Below, one piece after another: positions 10,500 through 21,889 of a stretch of DNA of 64,000 nt; position 1 is the stretch's first letter; each line of letters opens with the position of its first letter. The DNA is from Anaeromyces robustus (Eukaryota > Neocallimastigomycota > Neocallimastigomycetes > Neocallimastigales > Neocallimastigaceae), in NCBI GenBank assembly GCA_002104895.1, contig MCFG01000026.1:235001-299000 (forward strand), read 5' to 3'. The position numbers and the translations under genes are program-made. The notes below the pieces were generated by a model. The model saw only the letters and a program-made list of their open reading frames with translations. It had not been told where the DNA came from and made no database searches.

Positions 10500-12515
10500 G
10501 AGGAGCAAAGTTCGGAATAAATTTCCTATAGTATCCAACAAGTCCTAAAAAGGATTGTAATTGAGTAACATTAGTTGAAATCTTCCATGAAGAAATAGCA
10601 ATATTTTATCCGGCATAGGCTTTAAGCCTTCATCAGAAAGAACGTGACCAAGAACCTCAACTGAGCTTTGGCAGAATTTGCATTTTTCTAAATTAATAGA
10701 AAAATTATTTTCCTTTAAAAGAGTAAAAACTTTTTGTAAATCAATTAAATGTTGTTTGAAATTTGGAGAATAAACAACAATATCATCCATGTACACAAAA
10801 ACACATATGCCAATGAGAGGCATTAAAATTCTGTTCATTTCTCTCTGAAATGAAGCAGGAGCATTTGTTAGCCCAAAAGGCATAACCCTAAAACTATAGT
10901 TACCAAAATTGGTAGAGAAAGAAACCTTTTCAACATCATCAGGATTCATAGGAATTTGATGGTAGCCTGAAAACAGATCTAAAGCGGAAAAAATAATAGC
11001 ACCATTTACTGACTCTAATAACTCATCTATAAATGGTAGGACATATGCATCTTTGTAATTTCATTTAATTTCCTAAAATCAATACACATACGCCATTCGC
11101 CATTTTTCTTTCTAACTAAAATTACAGGAAAGGCCCAAGGAGAGTGTGACGGAATAATCAATCCAAGTTTTAATAGTTTCATAATTTCTTTTTTTTAAAG
11201 CATTTGACTGATCCAATAAAATTTTATAGAATCTAAGCTTAATGGGAGTCTCATTGGTAAGTAGAATAGAATGGGGTTCTGCCTTAGCAATTTTTACCTT
11301 ATCAATAGAATCAATCAAAAAGTCTGCAAATTTTTCAATTAGTTGCTGTAATTTCGGATGTAGTTCAGTTTTGTCACTAATTTTATCTATTTCGGAAACT
11401 TTGGCAATTAACCCTGGGTTTTTTGGTAGGTTAATTGGAAAAGCAATACAAACAGCGTCATGATTTCGTTTCATATATAACCAATCATCATCTGGGTCTA
11501 TGTATAATCTATGTGATTTTTGAACTTGACGGCCAAGAATAACATCATAACACATATCATCATCATCCAAAATCCAAAACGTAGAATAGATCTCTGTATT
11601 GTTGAATTTAAGATGTAAATGTACACTTTGATTAGTGGAAACTATTTGGTTACTTGCAAGCTTAAAATAGGTTTTCTTTTTAACAATTAATTTATGATGT
11701 TTTGCAATTTTCTTATAAAAAGAACGTGTAATTGCATCAACATTTGAACCAGTATCAATTAAAACTCTAGTAGCGATCCGGTCTACTTTTCCTAAAATTG
11801 TAGCTATATCGACTTTATCTATGCCTTCATTTTCTTTATAGACCTTATTAATAGTAGGAGATGTAGCATCAGTATACATTTCATCAACAACATCAACTAC
11901 GTCGTTTTCTACCACATAATATAACTCGTCTAATGTCTCTTGTATTAATTTTTCATCAGTAACAGGGAAGTTTCTTATCATTTTTATGTGTCGAACATCA
12001 TCCTTATTAAGTTTTAAACCTTTAGTACATAATTTCCTTAATGAAGGGCTCACCGCAAACAATTGAGCTAAGGTAATTCCTGCATTTGTATTGTTCAAGG
12101 CCTCAAAAAGATTGTATTCCTTATTGTCTTTCAACATATAAATTGTTTTAAATACATCATATATAGTAGTTTCTTTTTTCTTGTCTTCGATTTTAGCTTC
12201 ATTTTCATCCATGTCTATATCGTATTGAACATCCTTGCCTAAGCATCTTTCATTCCTATCTTCTTTATTCACCTTTTTGGCACTTTGTATAGTAGTATTG
12301 TCATAGATGGAAGGATCCACTATGGAAGGATTTTTAAAGATAGGTTTTCTTTCTCTTTTTTTTCTTGTCGGGAGAGGTTTCGGATCATCTAGATGATTCA
12401 TTTGAGAAGACATGTTTTCATTATTAATTGATGAACTTTTTTGTGTGTCAATTATATTACTTTGATTTTCTTCAACATTATTTTCAACTTTGTTCTTTTT
12501 ATTAGAAGAAGTTGG
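10500..12515 (-). pseudogene. Ty3/gypsy protease-reverse transcriptase relic (like the 46-60 kb element)
   Basis: The minus strand encodes a basic N-terminal region, a LAQLFAVSPSLRK block shared with the 46-60 kb element, an aspartic protease around VLIDTGSNVDAI, the linker KAEPHSILLTNETPIKLRF, then reverse transcriptase blocks MPFGLTNAPASFQREMNRIL, VYMDDIVVY and EVLGHVLS. RNase H and integrase are not present. Old copy with a few breaks. Confidence 0.85.
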
Positions 12516-12519
12516 ATCA

Positions 12520-13293
12520 TTATTAATATTTTTTTATGTACTTAAGAAATTAGCTGAATACTTAGACTATTTAGATAATTTTGTCGAAACATGGTATACT
12601 AAACCAAATGAATGTCCTGATAGACCAAGATCCTGTTTTGTGAGTGGAGATGGAAGTTGTGGTAAAACCAGTTTATTTAGAGCTTTTGGTGATTGTTGTT
12701 ATTGGTGCAATATTTGGAACTATGATGCCTATGAATCTAAACCAGCTATCAACTTAATGGATGATTACGACGGTAATTTCGATAATAAAGGAAACGAAAC
12801 CAAAAATAATTTCTGTTATTTAAAACTATGGTTTGGGGGTCAACAAGTAGTTATTATTTCAGGTAAGTTTAAGAAACAAACAACTGTAGCCAACTCAAGA
12901 CCTTTAATTTTTATCAGTAACTACCAATTTATTGAAAGATTCCCTGATGCTAAAGATAGAAAATATTTAAAAGATATTAAATGTACAGTTGTTGATATTC
13001 CATCTGGTTTTACTTTAAAAGAATATCCTAAAACTACTGATTTAACTGTACTTGCAATGGAATGGGTAGAATATGATACAAGAAATACCTGGTGGTATAA
13101 AAATATAGTTAAACCAATTTTACCATATGAAAATAACCAAGAAGTTCAAACACAACAATCTTTTGTAAGTGAACCACCTTCTGAATTAGAACAACAAATA
13201 ACTCATAATATCCATTTATTAGATGATATTGATGCTGATATTCAAGAATTAGAACAAGGGAGGCCAACAAAAAGAAGAAGATACTCTTTTTAA
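12520..13293 (+). pseudogene. CRESS-DNA-virus-type Rep relic, superfamily 3 helicase half
   Basis: Rep proteins of CRESS DNA viruses and plasmids nick the origin and unwind DNA during rolling-circle replication. This open plus-strand stretch of about 255 codons carries the helicase half. ECPDRPRS leads into Walker A GDGSCGKTS, Walker B INLMDDYD and motif C RPLIFISNY with its Asn, which is the order and spacing of SF3 helicases in geminivirus-like Reps. The tail ends GRPTKRRRYSF, a nuclear-localisation-like cluster, with a natural stop at 13291-13293. The nickase half is not in the window. It lies between a gypsy relic and a nested LTR-C pair that landed 4 bp after the stop. It is an integrated viral or plasmid fossil and the helicase half still reads openly, so it is either young or was kept for a time. 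An origin hairpin was not found. Confidence 0.72.
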
Positions 13294-13634
13294 TATTGTA
13301 ACGGAACGGTAGTTCCAATATTACAATGACACCAAAATCTGAAGTAAACACAAACAAAATAAAATTTAAAATAAAAGATACTTATTGCAATATCAGAACA
13401 CCTTTCCTTTGTTAACCTGAAAGGTCGGTGTCGAGATATATATATTAGTAAGATTTAGTTTTAAGTTTTATTTTATTTTTATTTAAAATATGTTTTATTA
13501 GAATTTAGTTTTATTAATTATTAAAAATTAATAATAACTAATCTTTGTAGTATTTCAAACTACTTATGAATTAATTATTACTAATATATATAAAGTTATA
13601 AAAGAATAAAAGCACAAAGAAAAATATTTTAACT

Positions 13635-14349
13635 TGTAACGAATCTCTCAATTAGTAAAATAGTAACCATGGTCTAGTGGTTAGTAACTATGACCATCTG
13701 GGCGAACACTCTGGGTTCGACTCACACCTTGTTCCAAATTTTATAAAAATTTTATTTTAAATTTATTTATTATAAATTTCTGTATTTTATTCTGTATTTG
13801 TTTCTGTATTTTATTTCTGTATTTCTTTATAGAATTACATGGAATAAAATTAGAAACTTAAAGAAAAAATTATATAATATTTCTTTATTTTTCTATGAGA
13901 TTCATTTTATATCAAAATATCTTAGTTTCTAGCAATTTTTTATTATTTTTATGAACTTTTATTTTTAAAACTATTTTTCCGCAAAAAGTATAAATAGGTG
14001 TAAAATCTTTAGTTAAAATATTTTTCTTTGTGCTTTTATTCTTTTATAACTTTATATATATTAGTAATAATTAATTCATAAGTAGTTTGAAATACTACAA
14101 AGATTAGTTATTATTAATTTTTAATAATTAATAAAACTAAATTCTAATAAAACATATTTTAAATAAAAATAAAATAAAACTTAAAACTAAATCTTACTAA
14201 TATATATATCTCGACACCGACCTTTCAGGTTAACAAAGGAAAGGTGTTCTGATATTGCAATAAGTATCTTTTATTTTAAATTTTATTTTGTTTGTGTTTA
14301 CTTCAGATTTTGGTGTCAATTGTAATATTGGAACTACCGTTCCGTTACA
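13635..14349 (+). repeat. Solo LTR-C nested in another LTR-C
   Basis: 715 bp, TGTAACGAATC...CCGTTCCGTTACA, target duplication TAACT (13630-13634, 14350-14354). In this sense strand the order is: tRNA-like segment, four TTCTGTATTT motifs (about 13778-13830), TATA box TATAAATAGG (near 13991), then an AT-rich R/U5. Confidence 0.93.
13663..13727 (+). other. tRNA-like segment in LTR-C (A-box/B-box)
   Basis: A-box-like TGGTCTAGTGGTTAG and B-box GGGTTCGACTC (13713-13723) are spaced as in a tRNA gene. The A-box sits in a hairpin ATGGTC-TAGT...ACTA-T-GACCAT. No acceptor-stem pairing is visible, so it is not a functional tRNA gene. The same segment is in the other LTR-C copies near 14640-14712, 18358-18418 and 25560-25625 (minus strand). 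Confidence 0.75.
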
Positions 14350-14757
14350 TAACTAAAGATTTTACACCTATTTATACTTTTTGCGGAAAAATAGTTTTAA
14401 AAATAAAAGTTCATAAAAATAATAAAAAATTGCTAGAAACTAAGATATTTTGATATAAAATGAATCTCATAGAAAAATAAAGAAATATTATATAATTTTT
14501 TCTTAAAGTTTCTAATTCTATTCCATGTAATTCTATAAAGAAATACAGAAATAAAATACAGAAACAAATACAGAATAAAATACAGAAATTTATAATAAAT
14601 AAATTTAAAATAAAATTTTTATAAAATTTGGAACAATGTGTGAGTCGAACCCAGAGTGTTCGCCCAGATGGTCATAGTTACTAACCACTAGACCATGGTT
14701 ACTATTTTACTAATTGAGGGATTCGTTACAAATATAATAAAACTTGTAAAAAACAAT

Positions 14758-16720
14758 TTAGAGGAGGTTGATAACGATATTAACGTTATTGAATGGAAAA
14801 ATACCAAATATATTTCTGATCCATAATAATTTCTTAATACATTCTGAAGTACTCACATACTCAGCTTTTGCTGTGGATGTCACTACAATAGATTGTTTTC
14901 TTGACATCCATGTTATTGGATTATTACCTATTAAAATAATATGTCCAGAGGTAGATTTTCTGTCCTTAATATCACCGGCATAATCTGAATCAGAATAAGC
15001 CTGTAAGTTACCTCTCCCATTGAATGTAATCTTATAGTTTTTAGTTGAATATTTTAAAATATTTAATACTTTATTCCAATCTGAGATTGTTGGATTCTCA
15101 CAACTCTTATAGGCCTTTCCAACAGCAAAAGAAATATCAGGTTTAGAACATTTAGCCAGGTAAATTAACATTCCAATAGCACTCTTGTATGTGGTTTTGT
15201 CAAATGGTTCTATATTTTCAGAAATTAAATTATCACCAACTCATGGTGTAGAAATTTTTCTTAAATTATTTACATTAAATTTATTTAAAATAATATTTAT
15301 AAAATGAGTTTGGGAAATAGTATATGTAAAGTTGTTTCTTTCAACTTTTATTCCCAAAATGTAATCAATTGGTCCACATTTAGAAATTTTAAAAGTATTT
15401 TTAATTTTATTTTTAATTTCATTGATTTCATTAGTGTAGCCTGTGATGATCATATCATCCACATAAAGACCAATAATACAAACGATTTTACCATTTCTAT
15501 TTTTAATAAAAATACAATGTTCTGATTTTAATTGAATAAATCCTTGTCTTACAATAAATTTAGAAATGGTAATGTATCATTGACGGCCAGATTGTTTTAA
15601 ACCATAAAGAGCCTTGTTCAGCTTCCAATATCCCTTCCCAAAATTTTTATCACCAGGCGGGATGGTGGTGTAAATATCAGCATCAATGGCGGCATTAAGA
15701 TATGCTGCTTTTATATCTAACTGTAGAATTAACCATTTATATCTAGCAGCAATAATTAAAATTAACTTGATACAATCCATGTTTAACGTAGGGGGAAAAT
15801 AAATTGAAAGTCTATACCGTAACGTTGCCTAAAACCTTGTGTAACGATACGAGCTTTGTGTTTGATGATGTTACCTTCACTATCAATCTTGTTAGTAAAT
15901 ACCCAGATATGAGGAATAACTTTCTTCCCTTTAGGTAAAAAACTATCATAAGTCATAACTTCATTATCGTAGAGGTTACTAAGTTCTTCATCCATGGCAG
16001 CTTCCCACTTATCATGGTCGTAGCAATATCAGAGTGGATAATACTTCAGTAGCTTTTGGTGTTGTTTTATTATGTGTGTAAAGTTTTAGTTTGGTTTAAA
16101 GGTTAACTTGGTCGGAATACACAATAATCTAATACGTAGGGTGTACAACTATGATTATTTTTATTATAAATTTTAATATAATTATTACTTCTTTATTTAA
16201 TTTTATTTAATTATTTATTATTATATGATATTAGATTATTATTAGTTTAATAATCTTACAAAGAATGTAAGAATACATATTTCATCAATCTTTTATACAT
16301 TATCATTGAACAATACAATAATATAAGTAAATTAATATTTATATTATTTATAATAATATATATTAAAAATAATATAAGATAAGAATATAATTTGTTAATA
16401 AAATAAAAGTATAATTTATATTCAACAGTATTATTAATAAATTAATAATAATTAAATTGTTTAAGGATTTGGGGCGCATAATCATGCTGAATAATAATTA
16501 TTTAATAGATATAATGTGGCTTATATCTATAATCAATTCAAATCCTCAACAATGTGGATTTCTTTTCATTTTTGCAATTTTACATTCATTTATAACGAAA
16601 CTCAGATGATACGTTATTTTTATAATACGCATCTTTTTATTTATTTGGGACATGATAGTAAGGAATTAATGACAAAGTAATATATTCTAATAACACATAA
16701 TAATAATATTTATTTATATA
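14758..16720 (-). pseudogene. Ty1/copia fossil
   Basis: Minus-strand blocks in element order: integrase zinc region ECKIAKMKRNPH (near 16570-16610), PKATEVL (near 16040), reverse transcriptase LQLDIKAAYLNAAIDADIY and ALYGLKQSGRQ (15.6-15.7 kb), LGIKVE (15.36 kb), RNase H YSDSDYAGDIKDRKSTSGH and STAKAEYVS (14.85-15.0 kb). It matches the whole copia element at 52.3-57.5 kb with the middle of integrase missing. A solo LTR-K (16077-16551) cuts it. Old, with many breaks. Confidence 0.88.
16077..16551 (-). repeat. Solo LTR, family K
   Basis: 475 bp, minus strand TGTTGAGGATTTG...AACTTTACA, target duplication ATGTG (16072-16076, 16552-16556). It carries TATAAAAG (16290-16297, minus) and the block CTTTGTAAGATTATTAA (16248-16264, minus) shared with LTR-E and LTR-G. 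The 5' end holds a hairpin AGATATAA/TTATATCT inside a wider pair AGGATTTG/CAAATCCT. Confidence 0.9.
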
Positions 16721-16724
16721 TAAT

Positions 16725-17316
16725 TGTAACAATCCTAAAGGGATAAGATTGTCTTTTGTTTTGTAACACAATAGGTTCGTAATAATATTTATAAGTAATT
16801 GAATTTGTTTTTTGAGATCTTGTTTTATTAATTTATTAAATTATTAAAATATTATTTATTAACAATTAGTAATGTAATATTTCAAATTACTTATAAACTA
16901 ATTAGTTAATAAAAGTGCGATTTTAAAAAATATTTTCTTTGTAAAATTTTACACCTATTTATAGTTTTTTTGGAAAAATAGTTTTAAAAATAAGAGTATA
17001 TAAAAAATAATGAAAAATGCTAGAAACTTAGATTTTTCGATTGAAAATGAATCTTATAGAAAAATAAAAAAATTTTTTCTTAAAGTTTCTAATTTTATTC
17101 CATGTAATTCTATGAAGAAATACAGAAATAAAATACAGAAACAAATACAGAATAAAATACAGAAATTTGTAATTAAATTTTAAAATAAAAATTTTTTTTT
17201 TTTTTTTATAAAATTTGGAACTAGTGTGGGTCGAACCCAGAGCGTTTGCCCTGATGGTCCTAGTGACTAACCACTAGGCCATGGTTACTATTTTACTAAT
17301 TCTAGGATTCGTTACA
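16725..17316 (-). repeat. Solo LTR, family A
   Basis: 592 bp, plus-strand ends TGTAACAATCCTA...CTAGGATTCGTTACA, target duplication ATAAT (16720-16724, 17317-17321). The sense strand is minus: tRNA-like segment, TTCTGTATTT repeats, TATA-like element, R/U5. Its inverse partner copy is at 20252-21889. Confidence 0.92.
17222..17288 (-). other. tRNA-like segment in LTR-A (A-box/B-box)
   Basis: Minus strand: TGGCCTAGTGGTTAGT (A-box, closest to class II Ser/Leu tRNAs) and GGGTTCGACCC (17228-17238, B-box). The A-box lies in the stem CCTAGTG/CACTAGG, extended by ATGG/CCAT across a one-base bulge. The same segment is in the other LTR-A copy at 21326-21392 (plus strand). Confidence 0.78.
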
Positions 17317-17510
17317 ATAATAATGTTTGTTTATTTATTTATTTATTTATTCATTTTATATTTATTATTACATCTTAATTATTTTACACTCCCTATAATT
17401 AGATTAATAGCTAAATATATTAAATATATTATAATAATATTCCTTATATAATCTCACTATTATTCTAGGAATTAAACATAATAATTAAACTAAACTCATT
17501 ATAAACTTAC

Positions 17511-17661
17511 TTGGATGAACACTTTCTTCCCTAGAAAGGTTATCCATTAAACTATTAATAATATTTCTTATTTTTATATCTAAATAATTATTTAAACCAA
17601 TCATATTATCTTTTATTTCAATCTTCCTCAGCCTATCACCTTTGACTACTAATAATTTCCT
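17511..17661 (-). other. Possible isolated host exon
   Basis: The minus strand shows CTAATATAG before 17661 and GTAAGT after 17511, a good acceptor and donor. They bracket 151 bp that are open in one frame (RKLLVVKGDRLRKIEIKDN..., ending in NLSREESVHP). Codon use is mixed and less Asn-rich than the repeats. I do not recognise the protein. It lies between LTR-A and an LTR-B fragment, and neighbouring exons would be lost or far away. The remainder of 17317-17688 is A+T-rich with no other signal. Confidence 0.25.
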
Positions 17662-17688
17662 CTATATTAGTGCGTCATGTATCACAGA

Positions 17689-17743
17689 TGATACATTATG
17701 GTAAATATCTTAATTCTAAATAGGCTTAGAAAGTGATATTTAC
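17689..17743 (-). repeat. LTR-B end fragment
   Basis: TGATACATTATGGTAAATATCTT and AGAAAGTGATATTTAC match the end of LTR-B at 20271-20330. It is cut off by LTR-C at 17744. Confidence 0.65.
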
Positions 17744-18445
17744 TGTAACAGAACGGTAGTTCCAATATTACAATTGACACCGATATTGAAAACGTACACG
17801 AAAAGGAAATAAAATAAAAGAAAGTTAATTATACTTTGTAATATCGGAACACCTTTCCTTTGTTAACCCGGAAGGTCGGCGTCGATATATATTAGTATAA
17901 TTTTAATTTATTTTTTATTTAAAATTTGTTTTATTAAAATATAGTTTTATTAATTATTAAAAATTAATAATAACTAATCTTTGTAGTATTTCGAACTACT
18001 TATGAATTAATTATTACTAATATATATAAAGTTATAAAAGAATAAAAGCACAAAGAAAAATATTTTAACTAAAGATTTTACACCTATTTATACTTTTTGC
18101 GGAAAAATAGTTTTAAAAATAAAAGTTCATAAAAATAATAAAAAATTGCTAGAAACTAAGATATTTTGATATAAAATGAATCTCATAGAAAAATAAAGAA
18201 ATATTATATAATTTTTTCTTGAAGTTTCTAATTTCATTCCATGTAATTCTATAAAGAAATACAGAAATAAAATACAGAAACAAATACAGAATAAAATACA
18301 GAAATTTATAATAAATAAATTTAAAATAAAATTTTTATAAAATTTGGAACAATGTGTGAGTCGAACCCAGAGTGTTCGCCCAGATGATCATAGTTACTAA
18401 CCACTAGACCATGGTTACTATTTTACTAATTAGAGATTCGTTACA
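17744..18445 (-). repeat. Solo LTR-C
   Basis: 702 bp, TGTAACAGAACGG...GATTCGTTACA, with tRNA-like segment, TTCTGTATTT motifs and TATA element as in the other copies. The flanks (TTTAC, TCATT) do not match, so this copy was probably joined by recombination or a flanking deletion. Confidence 0.88.
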
Positions 18446-20251
18446 TCATTAATATTAGAGGGTCTTTTCCATAAAGAAATACTTTGCATCTTACTTGGTG
18501 CTGTTTTTAGGCTTTCTGATGTTAAAACGTGTCCTAATATTTCAACTTTTGTTTTAAAAAATTGGCATTTTTATAAATTTATTGATAAATTATATTTAGA
18601 AAAAATTTCAAATACCTGTTTTAAATGATTTATGTGATCTTTGACATTTTTTGAATAGACAACAATATCGTCAATGTACACAAATAAACATTCACCTATA
18701 AGTGGTAGTAGTAGTATTCGATTCATTTCACGTTGGAAAGATGCCGGTGCATTGATTAAACCAATGGACATCACTAAGAAATTATAATTGCCGAATTTTG
18801 TGGTAAAAGCTGTAGTCTCAATATCTTTTTCATTCATAGGTATCTGGTGATATCCAGAGAATAAATCTAAAGCTGAGAATATTTTCGCATCTTTTACAGA
18901 AGATATTAATTCATCTATAAATGGAAGGGCGTATGAATCTTTTATTGTTATATTATTTAATTTCCTGTAATCAATGAACATTCTCCATATCCCATTCTTT
19001 TTTTGAACTAGTAAAACAGGAAATGCCCATGGGGAATGTAATGGTACTATAAGTTTTTTATTTAAAAGTGATATTATTTCATTTTTAAGAATATCCGAAT
19101 GTTCTTTTGAAAGTTTATATGGTTTGAGTTTTAGTGGTTTATTTGTTGTTGTTGAAATAGAATGTGGTTCTAATTTTGCGGTAGATAGTTGTGAAAGTGA
19201 AGTAGCCATACAATTTTTGTTAATAATAATTGTCTAAATTTATTTTTTATTTCATCCGGCACATCGTTTATTATTTCTTCTAGTGTATCATTAAATTCTT
19301 TTTATTCTTTGGTAATAATTAAGGAATTTAAAAATGGTGTATCAATTTTATTATTAATTATTTCTGTGATTTTTATAAATTCGTTATTGTCATTCTTTTG
19401 ATATATAGAGTCATCATCTGGATCGATAAATAACCTATAATTTTTTCGGATACTTCTTCCAATAATAGTATCATAATAAAAATTAGTATAATCAATAATA
19501 TAAAATTTATCATTAATTATTAACTTATCGTTTATTTTAATTTTTAATATCGTATGATATTTTGAATATATTGTAGTATTATCTGCTAACTTTATTTCTA
19601 TTTCTTGATCATTTTCATATTTAGTTTTATTTTTAAATTTATCAAAACTTTCGAGTTATAATATTTATATTTACTCCTGTATCAAATAAGACTTTTAATG
19701 GGGTATTGTAACTTTTACCTATTATAATTGGTATGCTAGTGCTAGCAACTGAACAAGTAATTTTCTCAACTCTTAGTTTTAAGCTTTGTTCCAATTCTTT
19801 TCTTAATGCAGGGCTTGCTGCTAGTAATTGTGCTAAGTTTATTTTTGGACACAAATTTTTAGTTTCATTTAGTATATTAAATTTTTGATCTTTTTCTAAC
19901 AATTTAATTTCTGTCATGTTTCTTCTTGTAATTCTTTTTAAATTTTCTTTGTTTTCTTCGTTATTTATTTCATTTTCATTTTCATTTTCATTTTTACTTT
20001 CATTTTTATTTTTACTTTTATTAATTTTGCCTTTATTTTTATTTTCTTTAATATTTTTATTTAATGTTCTGTTTTTATTTTCGTTCTCGTTTTCATTACC
20101 ATTTTCATCATTATTTTCGTCGCTAATTTCCATTTCTTCAATTTCATCTTTGTCTAATTCTCTTCTTTTAAATTATTCGTTTTTGTTGTTTTATTAATTT
20201 AATTTTTGGTTGGTTTAATATTGATGGTTTTATTATTGATTTATTTGAATT

Positions 20252-21889
20252 TGTAACGAATCCTAGAATTTAATACAAAATGGTAATATCTTAATTCTTT
20301 ATAGGGAAGAAAGTGATATTACCTATGTATTTTCAGAATAACTGTCTAAGTTATTTTCCAGTAGATTGTAAATTTAAACACTAAAATTGTTTTATAAAAA
20401 CACAGTTTTATTATTAAGTTTAAAATATAAAATTTATTTATTAAAATTTTATTAAATTTATTATCATTTATTAAATAGTAGTTTTATTCTTAACTAAACT
20501 ATTTTATGTTGATTATATATTTTAATTTAGTAATTTATTCTAATAATTATTAATTTATTATATTTATGACTAAGCTATTATTAAAAATAGTAGTAAAGAA
20601 TTAATTTACATAAAAATATTTACATGTATTTATATTTTTCTTTAAAATTAAACTATTTACAATAATAAATAAAATAATACAAGTATTTATAAAAATATAA
20701 ATAAAATAATTAAAAATTATTGAATAAAATAAGTAAAAATGTATAAAAATAATAATAAAATAAATAATAAAAATAAATAATATTATTAATAAAATTATAA
20801 AGATAAACTGTTTATTTATTTATAAAGTAAATAAAATTAGTTGTTATTTCTAATTTAGAAATGTTTAAGTGTAAAGAATATTTAAAAAGTATTTAGAAGG
20901 TATTTTAAAAGTGTTTTTAGAAACTATTTTCGAGTCATATTATTTAATTAAAATATTTTAGAATCGTTTATTATTTTTATAATATTAATTATAAATTGTT
21001 TATAATTTATATAAATTTAATATTCAATAATATTTTTAAGAATTGATTTAGTTTAAGATAATAATGATAAAGATATTGTTTTAAAATATAATTTAATAAT
21101 CTTATTATTTTTTTATTAATGTTATTAATTATTTTAAATGATAATTCAATATAATATTAAAATTTATTAATTATTTGAAGTTTAGAAAATAATTATAATT
21201 AAAGTAAATTAATAATAAATTATAGAGAATAATAATAAATAAAACTAATTAGAATTTTTAAAAGTTAATATTATAATTAAAAGTACTATAAAAATTTCAT
21301 TATTTATCAAATTAGTAAAATAGTAACCATGGCCTAGTGGTTAGTCACTAGGACCATCAGGGCAAACGCTCTGGGTTCGACCCACACTAGTTCCAAATTT
21401 TATAAAAAAAAATTTTTATTTTAAAATTTAATTACAAATTTCTGTATTTTATTCTGTATTTGTTTCTGTATTTTATTTCTGTATTTCTTCATAGAATTGC
21501 ATGGAATAAAATTAGAAACTTTAAGAAAAAATTTTATAATATTTCTTTATTTTTCTATAAGATTCATTTTCAATCGAAAAATCTAAGTTTCTAGCATTTT
21601 TCATTATTTTTTATATACTTTTATTTTTAAAACTTTTTTTCCGAAAAAACTATAAATAGGTGTAAAATTTTACAAAGAAAATATTTTTTAAAATCGCACT
21701 TTTATTAACTAATTAGTTTATAAGTAATTTGAAATATTACATTACTAATTGTTAATAAATAATATTTTAATAATTTAATAAATTAATAAAACAAGATCTC
21801 AAAAAACAAATTCAATTACTTATAAATATTATTACGAACCTATTGTGTTACAAAACAAAAGACAATCTTATTCCATTAGGATTGTTACA
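20252..21889 (+). repeat. Solo LTR-A interrupted by LTR-B
   Basis: TGTAACGAATCCTAG...GGATTGTTACA with target duplication GAATT (20247-20251, 21890-21894). The LTR-A pieces are 20252-20270 and 21310-21889; the insert is LTR-B. The TATA box TATAAATAGG is near 21651 and the tRNA-like segment at 21326-21392. Confidence 0.9.
20271..21309 (-). repeat. Solo LTR-B nested in LTR-A
   Basis: About 1.04 kb. Minus-strand start is TGATAAATAATGAAATT, end GTATTA. Flanked by AATT on both sides, a short form of the target duplication. The same family is at 33533-35070 in the opposite orientation. Its start resembles that of LTR-F (TGATAAATAATGG). Confidence 0.82.

Larger units (their letters stand above)
13297..14730 (-). 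repeat. Solo LTR-C (minus) interrupted by a plus-strand LTR-C
   Basis: Outer LTR pieces are 13297-13634 and 14355-14730, reading TGTAACGGAACGG...GGATTCGTTACA, with target duplication AATAT (13292-13296 and 14731-14735). An opposite-strand copy of the same family sits inside, making a near-perfect 1.4-kb palindrome-like structure. Confidence 0.93.

Noticed and set aside
16725-17316. DNA transposon with long inverted ends (TGTAAC...GTTACA)
   Set aside because: A 5-bp duplication, TG...CA ends, TATA box and family resemblance to LTR-C fit a solo LTR better; no transposase was seen.
13663-21392. tRNA genes at the A-box/B-box segments
   Set aside because: Boxes are present but no acceptor stem, anticodon arm or normal T-stem can be paired, and each copy sits at a fixed place inside an LTR.
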